64,000 nucleotides of DNA. It comes from Curvibacter sp. GWA2_63_95. GTDB lineage: Bacteria; Pseudomonadota; Gammaproteobacteria; Burkholderiales; Burkholderiaceae_C. Within the stretch, counting starts at the first letter, position 1. Each line of letters begins with the position of its first letter. The position numbers and the translations under genes were made by a program. The stretch lies in contig MGPB01000001.1 of assembly GCA_001795455.1 (NCBI GenBank), positions 89,147 to 153,146 of the forward strand, written 5' to 3'. Below the pieces are notes generated by a model, which was not told where the DNA came from, ran no database searches, and was given only the letters and a program-made list of their open reading frames with translations. This document shows positions 40,142 to 48,430 of the stretch, piece after piece.

Positions 40142-40151
40142 ACTCTTTCCC

Positions 40152-40925
40152 ATGTTTTCACGCCTGCGCACTGACATCCAATGCATCCTGGACCGGGACC
40201 CTGCGGCCCGCACCACCTGGGAAGTCATCACCTGCTACCCCGGCCTGCATGCCGTGGTGCTGCACCGGGTGGCGCACTGGTGTTGGACACATGGCTTCAA
40301 ATGGCTGGGGCGTTTTGTCTCGCATTTGGGCCGGTTTTTCACGGGCATTGAGATTCACCCTGGTGCCAAGCTGGGCGCGCGGGTGTTTTTCGACCATGCC
40401 ATGGGGACGGTTGTGGGCGAGACCGCCGAAATCGGCGATGGCTGCACCATCTACCAGGGCGTGACCCTGGGCGGCACCAGCCTTTACAAGGGGGCCAAGC
40501 GCCACCCCACGCTGGGCAAAGACGTGGTGGTGAGTGCAGGCGCCAAGGTGCTGGGCGGCTTTGAAGTGGGCGATGGCGCCAAGATCGGCAGCAATGCCGT
40601 GGTCATCAAACCCGTGCCCGCAGGGGCCACGGCGGTGGGTATTCCGGCACGCATCATCCCCAGCAAAGAAGGCGTGAGCGCCGACGTGACCGGTACCGAG
40701 CGCAAATTCAGTGCCTATGGCATCACCCAGGACGATGACCCGGTGAGCCAGGCCCTGCGTGGCCTGGTAGACAGTGCTTCCGGCCAAGACCACCAAATTG
40801 CCATGCTGTGGAAGGCGGTGGAGCAACTTTCGGCCCGGTTGGCGGACAGCGATTGTGTGCCCAAGGATGCGGCGCGCAAGGAGTGCTTTGAAGCCGAGAA
40901 GCTTAACCAGCTGATCGGGAAATAA
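40152..40925 (+). CDS. cysE: Serine O-acetyltransferase
   Basis: 257 residues. N-terminal helical part ([22 protein letters not shown]), then left-handed beta-helix hexapeptide repeats ([26 protein letters not shown]) with the catalytic His in DHAMG and the substrate region [20 protein letters not shown]. It makes O-acetylserine, the first step of cysteine synthesis. The C-terminal extension of about 60 residues is longer than in the short SATase class. It follows the trmJ-like gene by 10 bp and is probably co-transcribed. Confidence 0.95.
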   Translation: MFSRLRTDIQCILDRDPAARTTWEVITCYPGLHAVVLHRVAHWCWTHGFKWLGRFVSHLGRFFTGIEIHPGAKLGARVFFDHAMGTVVGETAEIGDGCTIYQGVTLGGTSLYKGAKRHPTLGKDVVVSAGAKVLGGFEVGDGAKIGSNAVVIKPVPAGATAVGIPARIIPSKEGVSADVTGTERKFSAYGITQDDDPVSQALRGLVDSASGQDHQIAMLWKAVEQLSARLADSDCVPKDAARKECFEAEKLNQLIGK

Positions 40926-40927
40926 AA

Positions 40928-41012
40928 ATCACCCCCGTGGCGGCTTTGCCGCATCCCCCTTGCAGGGGGCAACACCAGTGGCCCGGCGAAGCCGGTTCCA
41001 CGGTGTTTCTGG
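40928..41012 (-). repeat. G+C-rich hairpin repeat, family 2, copy 2
   Basis: Contains CACCCCCGTGGCGGCTTTGC, CGCATCCCCCTTGCAGGGGG and GGCCCGGCGAAGCCGGTTCC, several nested hairpins. Inverted, it lines up with the copy at the end of the MacB-type ATPase gene. It fills the gap between convergent cysE and mog and may act as their terminator, though no U-run is present. Confidence 0.6.
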
Positions 41013-41013
41013 G

Positions 41014-41616
41014 TTAAGGCACGCGCGCCGGCCGCACGGCGCTTTTGGGGCGGAAGGCCTTGCAGACCGTGTCCACGGTTTCCATGTAGGGCCCGCCGAT
41101 CAGATCCACGCAGTAAGGCACGGCCGCAAAGATGCCCGGCACGATCTGCTTACCCTCAGCATCCTTCAGGCCTTCCAGCGTCTCGGCAATCGCCTTGGGT
41201 TGGCCGGGCAGGTTGATGATGAGCGTTTGTTTGCGGATGACCGCCACCTGGCGTGAGAGGATGGCCGTGGGCACAAAGTGCAGGCTGATGGCGCGCATCT
41301 GCTCGCCAAACCCCGGCATTTCCTTGTCCGCCACAGCCAGCGTGGCTTCGGGCGTCACATCGCGCAGCGCGGGGCCGGTGCCGCCAGTGGTCAGCACCAG
41401 TGCACAGCCCGCGTCGGTCAGCGCGATCAGCGTGTCTTCAATGGTTTTCTGCTCGTCGGCAATCAGCCGCGCTTCGAACTGGATGGGGTTGTGCAGTGCA
41501 CGGCCCAGCCAGTCCCGCAGGGCGGGCAAGCCTTTGTCTTCGTAGACGCCGCTGGATGCACGGTCGCTGATGGAAACGATGCCAATCTTGACCGACTCAA
41601 TCTGCGACACGTTCAC
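41014..41616 (-). CDS. mog: Molybdopterin adenylyltransferase
   Basis: 200 residues. Typical MogA/MoaB fold: KIGIVSISDRASSGVYEDKG, LVLTTGGTGPALRDVTPEA, INLPGQPKAIAETL and the C-terminal AAVPYCVDLIGGPYMET. It adenylates molybdopterin before molybdenum insertion. The molybdenum cofactor is needed by NasA, encoded 8 kb away, although this is a general housekeeping step. Its start overlaps the end of darP by 4 bp. Confidence 0.94.
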   Translation of the reverse strand: MNVSQIESVKIGIVSISDRASSGVYEDKGLPALRDWLGRALHNPIQFEARLIADEQKTIEDTLIALTDAGCALVLTTGGTGPALRDVTPEATLAVADKEMPGFGEQMRAISLHFVPTAILSRQVAVIRKQTLIINLPGQPKAIAETLEGLKDAEGKQIVPGIFAAVPYCVDLIGGPYMETVDTVCKAFRPKSAVRPARVP

Positions 41617-42275
41617 GCCTCGTCACCGTCGTAGTCAGCTCCATTGTCGGCATCGTCAGAGCCGGGGCCATCCTGATGGGCCTGTAAGGCTTCGCGCACC
41701 AATTGGAAAATATCGCGGTAGGCGCGGCCGTGGCGCAGGGCTTCACCGGGCTTCTCGGGTTTGGCGTCCTTGCGGGCCTGGCGCACCAGGGCGCGCAGGT
41801 TCTGGCTGTCGGTGGCGGGGCTCAGCGTGATCCATTGACCCACGGCATCGTCGTCGGCAATCAGGCGGTCGCGCCATTGCTCGGCTTGGTGCAGCACCAG
41901 AGTTTCTTTGGCCGAGGGCATGTGCTGCTCTTCCAGGGCGGCACGGATCTCGTCCCATTTGGACGGCTCCAGCTTGCGCATCAGCTTGCCGATGAACTGC
42001 ATCTGGCGGCGTTTGCCTTCGAAGTTGGTGATGCGCTTGGCTTCCGCCACGCCCTCCACCAGTTTGTCGGGCAGGTCCAACTTGGTCATGAGTTCGGCGC
42101 GCAGCGTCAGCAGGTCTTCACCCAGCTTTTGCAGCTCGGTGCTTTCCTTTTTGAGGTCGGTGCGGGTCGGCTCATCCGTGCCCTTGAGTTCGCGCTTGTA
42201 CTCCAAGTCCAGTGCGCTGCCTTCGGCGACGAACTGACCCTTGACGTAATAGCCCTTTTTTAGTTTGCGTGACAT
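41613..42275 (-). CDS. darP: Ribosome biogenesis factor DarP (YjgA, DUF615)
   Basis: 220 residues. The family core is RKLKKGYYVKGQFVAEG ... LPDKLVEGVAEAKRITNFEGKRRQMQFIGKLMRKL, and the C-terminal AYRDIFQLVREAL. DarP associates with late 50S precursors. An ATG two codons upstream (42281) is also possible. The tail is strongly acidic (GSDDADNGADYDGDE). It is divergent from pmbA, a common pairing in proteobacteria. Confidence 0.93.
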   Translation of the reverse strand: MSRKLKKGYYVKGQFVAEGSALDLEYKRELKGTDEPTRTDLKKESTELQKLGEDLLTLRAELMTKLDLPDKLVEGVAEAKRITNFEGKRRQMQFIGKLMRKLEPSKWDEIRAALEEQHMPSAKETLVLHQAEQWRDRLIADDDAVGQWITLSPATDSQNLRALVRQARKDAKPEKPGEALRHGRAYRDIFQLVREALQAHQDGPGSDDADNGADYDGDEA

Positions 42276-42298
42276 AGCCAAGTATCATAGCCGTCGCC

Positions 42299-43720
42299 AT
42301 GAAGAAACCCACCCCCGCCTCTGGGCACACCTCCCCATTACCCACTCCCAAGGCCAAACCGGCCGACAGCGGCTTTGCCTACACCCGTGATTTTTTCGAG
42401 TCGCGCGTGGACACTGCTTTGGCGCATGCCAAGAAATTGGGGGCTACGGATGCTGGCGCCGAGGTGTCCGAAGGCTGTGGACTCAGCGTGTCGGTGCGCA
42501 ATGGCGAGCTTGAGAATGTGGAGCGCAACCGCGACAAATCGCTGGGAGTGACCGTCTACGTGGGCAACCGCCGCGGCAATGCCAGCACCTCCGATTTCTC
42601 GGATGCGGCCATCGCACAAACCGTGCGTGCCGCTTTTGATATTGCCCGCTTTACCGCCGAAGACCCATTTGCCAGTCTGCCCGATGCCGATGACATCGTG
42701 CCCGCGGCGGAGGGCAGCCGCAACCTGGATCTGTTTCACCCCTGGGCCATCAGCAGCGAAGAGGCGGCCCGGTTGGCGCTGGAATGCGAGGCCGCAGCCT
42801 TGGGCGTGAGCAAGCGTATTACCAACAGTGAAGGCGCGGCCGTGTCGGCCCAGCAGTCGCACTTTTTCAGCGCCCACACGCGCGGTTTCCGTGGCGGTTA
42901 CGCGTCTTCGCGCCACTCGCTCTCGGTGTCGCCCATTGCGGGCAAGGGCCGTGACATGCAGCGGGACGCCTGGTACAGCTCCATGCGTTCGGCCGACGAA
43001 CTCGCGTCCCCCCAGGCCGTGGGCCGCTACGCCGCCGAGCGCGCACTGAGCCGCCTGAAGGCCCGCAAGATCGCCACCGTGGAATGCCCGGTGCTGTTTG
43101 AATCGCCGTTGGCGGCGGGTTTGGTCGGCGCGTTTGTTCAGGCGGTGAGCGGCGGTGCCTTGTACCGCAAGAGCACGTTTTTGCTCGATTCGCTGGGCAA
43201 GCAGGTGCTGCCCAAGCACATCGATATCCAGGAAGACCCCTTTGTGCTGCGCGGCAAGGGCAGCTCACCGTTTGACGACGAAGGTGTGCGCGTGCAGGCC
43301 CGCAAGGTGGTGGACGCCGGCCGTGTGCAGGGCTATTTTCTGAGCAGCTATTCGGCCCGCAAATTGGGCATGCGTACCACTGGCAACTCGGGTGGCTCGC
43401 ACAACCTGACCTTCACGTCACGCCTGACGAAAGCAGGCGACGACCTGGACGCCATGCTGCAAAAGCTTGGTACGGGCCTGCTGGTGACCGAGCTGATGGG
43501 GCAGGGCGTGAACTATGTCACGGGCGACTACTCGCGTGGCGCCAGCGGCTTCTGGGTCGAGAAGGGCCGCATTGCCTACCCGGTGCATGAGATCACCATC
43601 GCCGGCAACATGAAAGACATGCTCAAGGGTATTGAAGCCGTGGGCGCCGATACCTACAACTATGGTGCCAAGACAGTGGGCTCGGTACTGATCAACCGGA
43701 TGAAGCTCGCTGGTAGCTGA
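42299..43720 (+). CDS. pmbA: Metalloprotease PmbA/TldE
   Basis: 473 residues. GCGLSVSVRNGELENVERNRDKSLGVTVY near the N-terminus and the C-terminal TGNSGGSHNLTF, TELMGQGVNYVTGDYSRGASGFWVE are diagnostic. TldE/PmbA pairs with TldD to form a heterodimeric metalloprotease that degrades unfolded peptides and matures microcins and CcdA; TldD is not in this window. The first 25 residues are a Pro/Lys-rich extension. Confidence 0.96.
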   Translation: MKKPTPASGHTSPLPTPKAKPADSGFAYTRDFFESRVDTALAHAKKLGATDAGAEVSEGCGLSVSVRNGELENVERNRDKSLGVTVYVGNRRGNASTSDFSDAAIAQTVRAAFDIARFTAEDPFASLPDADDIVPAAEGSRNLDLFHPWAISSEEAARLALECEAAALGVSKRITNSEGAAVSAQQSHFFSAHTRGFRGGYASSRHSLSVSPIAGKGRDMQRDAWYSSMRSADELASPQAVGRYAAERALSRLKARKIATVECPVLFESPLAAGLVGAFVQAVSGGALYRKSTFLLDSLGKQVLPKHIDIQEDPFVLRGKGSSPFDDEGVRVQARKVVDAGRVQGYFLSSYSARKLGMRTTGNSGGSHNLTFTSRLTKAGDDLDAMLQKLGTGLLVTELMGQGVNYVTGDYSRGASGFWVEKGRIAYPVHEITIAGNMKDMLKGIEAVGADTYNYGAKTVGSVLINRMKLAGS

Positions 43721-43730
43721 AGGAGCGCGT

Positions 43731-44531
43731 ATGCATCGGTGTGTCTACGGGGTCGCAGGCCTTGTGATGTGGTCTGCCAGTGCGCTGGTGCAGGCCCAAG
43801 CGCCGGCCGCTGCTGGGCGTGTGTTGCATCCCTGGCAGGCACCCACTCCGGCGGGTACTGCTGAGGCCTACTTCACCAACTTGAAATCAGGCGAGAGCAT
43901 CGAAACCCCATTTCTGCTGAAGTTTGGTCTGTCGGGCGGCTGGGGCCTGGCGCCCATTGCCAAGCCTTTGGGTGGCAAAAGTGGCCACCACCACCTGCTG
44001 GTCAACCGTGACTTGCCGCTGGACTTCAAGGCGGCGCTGCCCTTCAACGAGCAGTACATCCACTTCGGCAAAGGCCAGATGGAGACGGTGCTCACGCTGG
44101 CCCCCGGCACCTACACCTTGCGCATGCTGCTGGCGGATGGCCAGCATCTGCCGCATTTTGTGTACAGCAAGCCCTTGAAAATCAAGGTCAGCAAAAAGAA
44201 CAACACAGACCCCAAGGCCTTGGTGGGCAAGGGGATCGCGCTGATGGTGTCAGGGATGGAGCAAAAAACGCCGTTTCGGGTGCAATTCCACGCCTCGGGT
44301 CTGAACGTGGCCCATGCGGTGCAGCAGGAAAAAGACACCGGCCATTTCAAGCTCACGGTGAGCAGCAAAGGCGGTGCGGTGGCCGAAATGGACTTTGTGG
44401 AAGGCCAAACCGAAACCTGGCTGGCCCCACCCGCGGGGGACTACACACTCAAACTGGAGTTTGTAGACAACATCGATCCCAAGCAGGCCGTGGTGGGGGC
44501 CGTGACCACCACGGTGCGTGTGCAGCCTTAG
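43731..44531 (+). CDS. Periplasmic protein with DUF4399 domains
   Basis: 266 residues. Signal peptide YGVAGLVMWSASALVQAQ. The first DUF4399 unit has GGKSGHHHLLVNRDLPLDF, PFNEQYIHFGKGQMETVLTL and GTYTLRMLLADGQHLPH, the family hallmark with a His triplet. A second, more degenerate beta unit (IALMVSGMEQKTPFRVQFHA ... GDYTLKLEFVDN) follows. Function unknown. It follows pmbA by 10 bp and overlaps convergent yqeY by 4 bp. Confidence 0.85.
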   Translation: MHRCVYGVAGLVMWSASALVQAQAPAAAGRVLHPWQAPTPAGTAEAYFTNLKSGESIETPFLLKFGLSGGWGLAPIAKPLGGKSGHHHLLVNRDLPLDFKAALPFNEQYIHFGKGQMETVLTLAPGTYTLRMLLADGQHLPHFVYSKPLKIKVSKKNNTDPKALVGKGIALMVSGMEQKTPFRVQFHASGLNVAHAVQQEKDTGHFKLTVSSKGGAVAEMDFVEGQTETWLAPPAGDYTLKLEFVDNIDPKQAVVGAVTTTVRVQP

Positions 44532-44974
44532 CCCGCCAATGCGGCTTTCACTGCCGCAGACACGGTTCCCATCTCGGCTTTGCCAGCCAGTCGGGTCTTT
44601 ACTACGCCCATCACCTTGCCCATGTCGCCCGGGCCTGCAGCACCCAGCTCGGCCACGATAGCCTTCACTTCTGCCAGCACCTCATCCGCACCCATACGCT
44701 GGGGCAGGTAGGCCTGCAGCACTTTCATCTCTGCGGCTTCCTTGTCGGCCAGTTCCTGGCGTTCGGCCTTGACAAAGGCTTCAATGGAATCCTTGCGCTG
44801 CTTGATCAGTTTGTCCACGATGGCCACCACCATGGCATCGTCCAGCTCCACGCGCTCGTCGACTTCCTTTTGTTTCAGGGCCGCCAGCAGCAGGCGGATG
44901 GTGCCCAGGCGCTCGCTGTCCTTGGCGCGCATGGCGGTTTTCATGTCTTCGGTGATCTGGTCTTTGAGTGACAT
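44528..44974 (-). CDS. yqeY: GatB/YqeY domain protein
   Basis: 148 residues, normal length. Conserved helical protein: AMRAKDSERLGTIRLLLAALKQKEVDER, KAERQELADKEAAEMKVLQAYLPQ, GPGDMGKVMGVVKTRLAGKAE. It resembles the tRNA-binding tail domain of GatB; may assist tRNA-dependent amidation. Located downstream of rpsU, the standard order in betaproteobacteria. Confidence 0.95.
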   Translation of the reverse strand: MSLKDQITEDMKTAMRAKDSERLGTIRLLLAALKQKEVDERVELDDAMVVAIVDKLIKQRKDSIEAFVKAERQELADKEAAEMKVLQAYLPQRMGADEVLAEVKAIVAELGAAGPGDMGKVMGVVKTRLAGKAEMGTVSAAVKAALAG

Positions 44975-45017
44975 AGCGGTGTTTCCTGAAGGTGGAAAAA
45001 AGAGGGACTGCAGAATG

Positions 45018-45052
45018 AAAAAAGCCCGCCGGAGCGTCCCCAGGCGAGCTTT
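45018..45052 (-). terminator. Rho-independent terminator downstream of rpsU
   Basis: On the minus strand AAAGCTCGCC pairs with GGCGGGCTTT (ten pairs, one G-U) around a 12-base loop, followed by a run of T. It ends or attenuates the rpsU transcript before yqeY. Confidence 0.78.
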
Positions 45053-45093
45053 GGTGGGCAGGGAAACGCCATGCGTTTCCTGACCGTGAAGCC

Positions 45094-45306
45094 TTAGTAC
45101 AGCTTCTTAGGGAGTTGCATGCTGCGGATGCGCTTGTAGTTGCGCTTGACGGCAGCAGCCTTCTTGCGCTTGCGCTCAGCAGTGGGCTTCTCGTAGAACT
45201 CGCGGGCGCGCAGGTCGGTCAGCAAACCCAATTTTTCGATGGTGCGCTTGAAGCGACGCAGGGCGACGTCAAAGGGCTCGTTTTCTTTTACACGGATCGT
45301 TGTCAT
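45094..45306 (-). CDS. rpsU: 30S ribosomal protein S21
   Basis: 70 residues, exactly the usual size. [20 protein letters not shown], then the basic tail [20 protein letters not shown]. Binds the 30S platform near the anti-Shine-Dalgarno. Followed by a strong terminator and yqeY. Confidence 0.97.
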   Translation of the reverse strand: MTTIRVKENEPFDVALRRFKRTIEKLGLLTDLRAREFYEKPTAERKRKKAAAVKRNYKRIRSMQLPKKLY

Positions 45307-45437
45307 TACGTAATGAATTCCAAAATGTGCTGTCGCCAGTCATGGGGGGAGATCGAGACCCACATGCCACGTTCAGCGGTATTTCCCCATCTATAACTAG
45401 TATTGGCCGATGGGGAGACTGCCAGAATAGCCCGCGA

Positions 45438-46682
45438 TTATAACGCGTTAATGCGCGCTGCCAAGCCCTGCGCACAGGCATAGCCACTGGACCAGGCCCA
45501 CTGGAAGTTGTAACCGCCCAGCCAGCCGGTCACATCAACCACTTCGCCAATGAAAAACAGGCCGGGTTGACGGCTTTCCAGGGTTTGGCTGGACAGCACT
45601 TTAGTGTCCACGCCGCCCGCCGTGACCTCGGCCTTGCGGTAGCCCTCGGTGCCGGTGGGCGTCAGTTCCCAGCGGGAAAGGTGCTCGGCCAGGGCGTTCA
45701 GGGCCTTGTCGCTGGCTTCGTTCACGGGGCGCTGCCAGTCATGTCCCCAGGTCTTTCCCTGGTCCACCCAGGTGTCGGCCAGGCGGCTGGGCACCAATCC
45801 CGCCAGCTCGTTGGCAATGCGCTTGCGTGAGGTGGCCTTGGCCTCCATCAAGTGCCGGGCCAGGTCGGTGCCGGGTGCGAGGTTCAGGCGGATGGGCGTG
45901 CCCTCGGCCCAGTAGCTCGAGATTTGCAGCACGCCCGGGCCGCTGAGGCCGCGGTGGGTGAACAGCAGGTCTTCGCGAAACGCCATGCTGGCCTTTTTGC
46001 TCCCGGTGGCAATGTCCACGGGCAGCGACAGGCCCGAGAGTTGGGCAAACGGAGCCCAGGCGGCCTCGTCAAAGGTCAGCGGTACCAGCGCGGGACGGGG
46101 CGCGACCACAGGCAGATCGAACTGCTTGGCCACGCGGTAGCCAAAATCCGTAGCGCCTATCTTGGGGATGGACAAACCACCCGTGGCGATGACCACCGCG
46201 CCGCAATGGATGGTGCCGCGGTCGCTCTCAATTTCATAGCTGCTTGCGCAGGTCCCATAAGGGCTAGAGGCCAAAAACTTTATATTTTTAACGCTGCAGG
46301 GTTGCCAGCGCTCCACGCCGCCTGCAGCGCATTCGGCCAGCAGCATGGCGATCAGGTCTTCGGCCGAGCGGTCGCAAAACAGCTGGCCTTTGTGTTTTTC
46401 GTGGAAGGCGATGTTGTGTTTTTTCACCAAGCCGATGAAGTCGACCGGGGTGTAGCGCGACAGGGCCGATTTGGCGAAGCGCGGGTTCTCGCTGAGGAAG
46501 TTGGCTGCGGTGACGTCCACGTTGGTGAAGTTGCTGCGCCCGCCGCCCGAAATACGGATTTTCTCGGCCACCTTCTCGCCGTGGTCGATCACCAGCACCT
46601 TGAGGCCCAACTGGCCCGCCACCCCGGCGCAAAACAAACCGGCAGCCCCGGCACCCACGATCACCACGTCAAAACTGTGCAT
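45438..46682 (-). CDS. BaiN/HI0933-type FAD-dependent oxidoreductase
   Basis: 414 residues from the ATG at 46682 (an upstream frame to 46793 is not family-like). FAD-binding VVIVGAGAAGLFCAGVAGQLG, the family motif ISGGGRSNFTN, VVIATGGLSIPKIGATDFGY and the C-terminal GLFFIGEVVDVTGWLGGYNFQWAWSSG. Soluble flavoprotein of poorly known role. Residues around KNIKFLASSPYGTCASSYEIES are encoded antisense by a dispersed repeat copy and enlarge a loop. Confidence 0.93.
   Translation of the reverse strand: MHSFDVVIVGAGAAGLFCAGVAGQLGLKVLVIDHGEKVAEKIRISGGGRSNFTNVDVTAANFLSENPRFAKSALSRYTPVDFIGLVKKHNIAFHEKHKGQLFCDRSAEDLIAMLLAECAAGGVERWQPCSVKNIKFLASSPYGTCASSYEIESDRGTIHCGAVVIATGGLSIPKIGATDFGYRVAKQFDLPVVAPRPALVPLTFDEAAWAPFAQLSGLSLPVDIATGSKKASMAFREDLLFTHRGLSGPGVLQISSYWAEGTPIRLNLAPGTDLARHLMEAKATSRKRIANELAGLVPSRLADTWVDQGKTWGHDWQRPVNEASDKALNALAEHLSRWELTPTGTEGYRKAEVTAGGVDTKVLSSQTLESRQPGLFFIGEVVDVTGWLGGYNFQWAWSSGYACAQGLAARINAL
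46229..46292 (+). repeat. Dispersed short repeat, copy 8 (inside the BaiN-like gene)
   Basis: Plus strand CAATTTCATAGCTGCTTGCG, CAGGTCCCATAAGGGCTAGA, GGCCAAAAAC, a well-kept copy antisense to the gene. It is read in a different frame (TCASSYEI) from the antisense copy in the LytTR gene (TAQAAPKT), yet neither contains a stop. Confidence 0.85.
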
Positions 46683-46720
46683 AGGGCGCAGTGTAGAGGA
46701 GCGGGTCTGCGCACCACGTC

Positions 46721-46846
46721 GCAACGCGCCGGTGCCCGCAGTTCGGCGCGATTTTGCGACCAGCAGGGCGCCATGAGCGCCGGCTGCGGGCACCGGTGCG
46801 CTGCGACTTAGCCGGAGAAAAATCAGGTGCGCCGCGATTCTCCGGC
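46721..46846. repeat. Two large hairpins in the baiN-like/PilJ-MCP intergenic region
   Basis: First, 46721-46749 (GCAACGCGCCGGTGCCCGCA...) is an imperfect inverted copy of 46776-46804 (29-base arms, a few mismatches). Second, GCCGGAGAA at 46811 pairs with TTCTCCGGC ending at 46846. They lie between the BaiN-like gene start and the end of the PilJ/MCP-like gene, both minus strand. They may terminate the long nitrate operon; no U-run is visible. Confidence 0.6.
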
Positions 46847-46858
46847 GTCGCGATCCCG

Positions 46859-47578
46859 TCAGGCCTGCTGCCGGTTCCGGTCCGCCAAATCAATCGCCTT
46901 GCGGGACAGCCCGTCAATCTCGGTGCTGATGCCTGAGAGCACATTGGCCACCACGGCAAACTCGCGGCCCTGCTGGCCCGCGCGTGCGGCCATCACCTGG
47001 GCGTTGAAGCTCACCACCTTGGCCTCGCGGGCGATGGTGTGGATGTCGGAGACGATGCCTGTGAGCTCCTTGAACAAAAGGTCGGCACGGGCCTTGGTCA
47101 CCGCGTCGAACACATTGGTGGCGGCGTTCAGCGCGTCAAGCACGGCGTCGGTGCTGTCGACGATGGCTTCGAGCACCGACTGCACGTGTGGCGACTGCCG
47201 GGCAATGTGGTCCAGCGCGCTGCGCATCAATTCCATGAAGGACTGGATGGTGGCGTTCACGCCCTGCGGGCCTTCGTAGACCGCGTGCAGGCGTGTGGCG
47301 CTGTGTGTGTCGTAATGGGACATGGTGCCCAGCAACCGTGCGTGGCTGTCGCAAAACAGCTGGAAGGTGGTGCGTGCAGCGCTGAGCTGGCGCGCGTCAC
47401 CGCCGGCGGCCAGCAGGGTTTGCATGACCATGCGCTGCGACAGCATGCGCTGGCGGGCAGCGAGGTTCAGGTCGGAAATGGGGGCCGTCACGGCCGCTAC
47501 GGTGGGCCTGGCAAGCGGCTGCGTCTGCAGGGCCGTGCGAGGGGGAGAGGGGTTCTGGACGGGGGCGGGCATGAACAT
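46859..47578 (-). CDS. Cytoplasmic PilJ-type sensor domain fused to an MCP-like signalling tip
   Basis: 239 residues from the ATG at 47578, which has AAAGGAG six bases upstream. Residues about 35-60 carry NLAARQRMLSQRMVMQTLL, the signature helix of type IV pili methyl-accepting (PilJ, PF13675) / nitrate-sensing modules. The C-terminal half (IVSDIHTIAREAKVVSFNAQVMAARAGQQGREFAVVANVL) is the hairpin tip of a methyl-accepting chemotaxis protein. There is no signal peptide and no membrane helix, so it is cytoplasmic. Last gene of the nitrate operon, 46 bp after cobA. Perhaps a soluble receptor coupling nitrate to chemotaxis or pili. Confidence 0.75.
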   Translation of the reverse strand: MFMPAPVQNPSPPRTALQTQPLARPTVAAVTAPISDLNLAARQRMLSQRMVMQTLLAAGGDARQLSAARTTFQLFCDSHARLLGTMSHYDTHSATRLHAVYEGPQGVNATIQSFMELMRSALDHIARQSPHVQSVLEAIVDSTDAVLDALNAATNVFDAVTKARADLLFKELTGIVSDIHTIAREAKVVSFNAQVMAARAGQQGREFAVVANVLSGISTEIDGLSRKAIDLADRNRQQA

Positions 47579-47624
47579 GGTGAACTCCTTTCGCGTTGGA
47601 GAACACCATGCAAAAACAATGCCG

Positions 47625-48413
47625 TTATGCCACCTTGGTATGCGGTGTTTGCACCGCAGCTTGCAAACCCAGCACCACATCGCCCACCACGATCACGCTG
47701 GGGCTGGCCAGGTGCTCGCGGCGGATGGTGGCTTGCAGTGCCTGCAGGGTGCAGGCCGCGTGGCGCTGTGTGGGCAGGCTGGCGTTCTGGATGATGGCCA
47801 CTGGCGTGTCGGCGGGCAGGCCTTGCAGCAGACCGGCCTCAATGTCGGCCGCACCACTCACGCCCATGTAGATCACCAGTGTGAGCTTGGCCTGCTGGGC
47901 CGCAGCGGCCAGCGCAGGCCAGTCGGTGCCTTTGTCGCCGGGCTTGGCGTGACCGGTGACAAACACCACACCATGCGCATGCTCGCGGTGCGTCAGCGGC
48001 ACATTGAGCGAGGTGACGGCGGCCAGGCCGGCGGTGATGCCGTTGATGACCGAGACGCGGATGCCGGCGGCCTGCAGGTGCTCTACCTCCTCGCCACCGC
48101 GGCCGAAGATGAAGGGGTCGCCGCCTTTGAGGCGCACCACGGTTTCGCCTTCTTGGGCGGCGGTGATCATGAGCCGTTCGATGAAGGACTGCGGCGTGGA
48201 TTTGCAGCCGCCGCGTTTGCCCACATGCACCACACGGGCGGCCGGGTTGGCATGTGCCACGATGGCGTCGTTCACCAAATCATCCACCAGCAGCACGGTG
48301 GCCTGCTGGATGGCCTTGAGGGCTTTGAGCGTGAGCAGTTCCGGGTCGCCAGGGCCGGCGCCGACCAGGGTGACGTGGCCGCTGGACGGAGTGCAGGAAA
48401 AGGGGTGTGTCAT
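47625..48413 (-). CDS. cobA: Uroporphyrinogen-III C-methyltransferase
   Basis: 262 residues. SUMT motifs: HVTLVGAGPGDPELLTLKALKAI, VVHVGKRGG, VRLKGGDPFIFGRGGEE, GITAGLAAVTSLNVPLTHR, and the C-terminal SPSVIVVGDVV. It makes precorrin-2, the precursor of sirohaem, the cofactor of NirB encoded in the same operon. It lacks a CysG-type dehydrogenase/chelatase part. 17 bp downstream of ybiB. Confidence 0.96.
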   Translation of the reverse strand: MTHPFSCTPSSGHVTLVGAGPGDPELLTLKALKAIQQATVLLVDDLVNDAIVAHANPAARVVHVGKRGGCKSTPQSFIERLMITAAQEGETVVRLKGGDPFIFGRGGEEVEHLQAAGIRVSVINGITAGLAAVTSLNVPLTHREHAHGVVFVTGHAKPGDKGTDWPALAAAAQQAKLTLVIYMGVSGAADIEAGLLQGLPADTPVAIIQNASLPTQRHAACTLQALQATIRREHLASPSVIVVGDVVLGLQAAVQTPHTKVA

Positions 48414-48430
48414 GGGCAGTGTCCGGTGCG

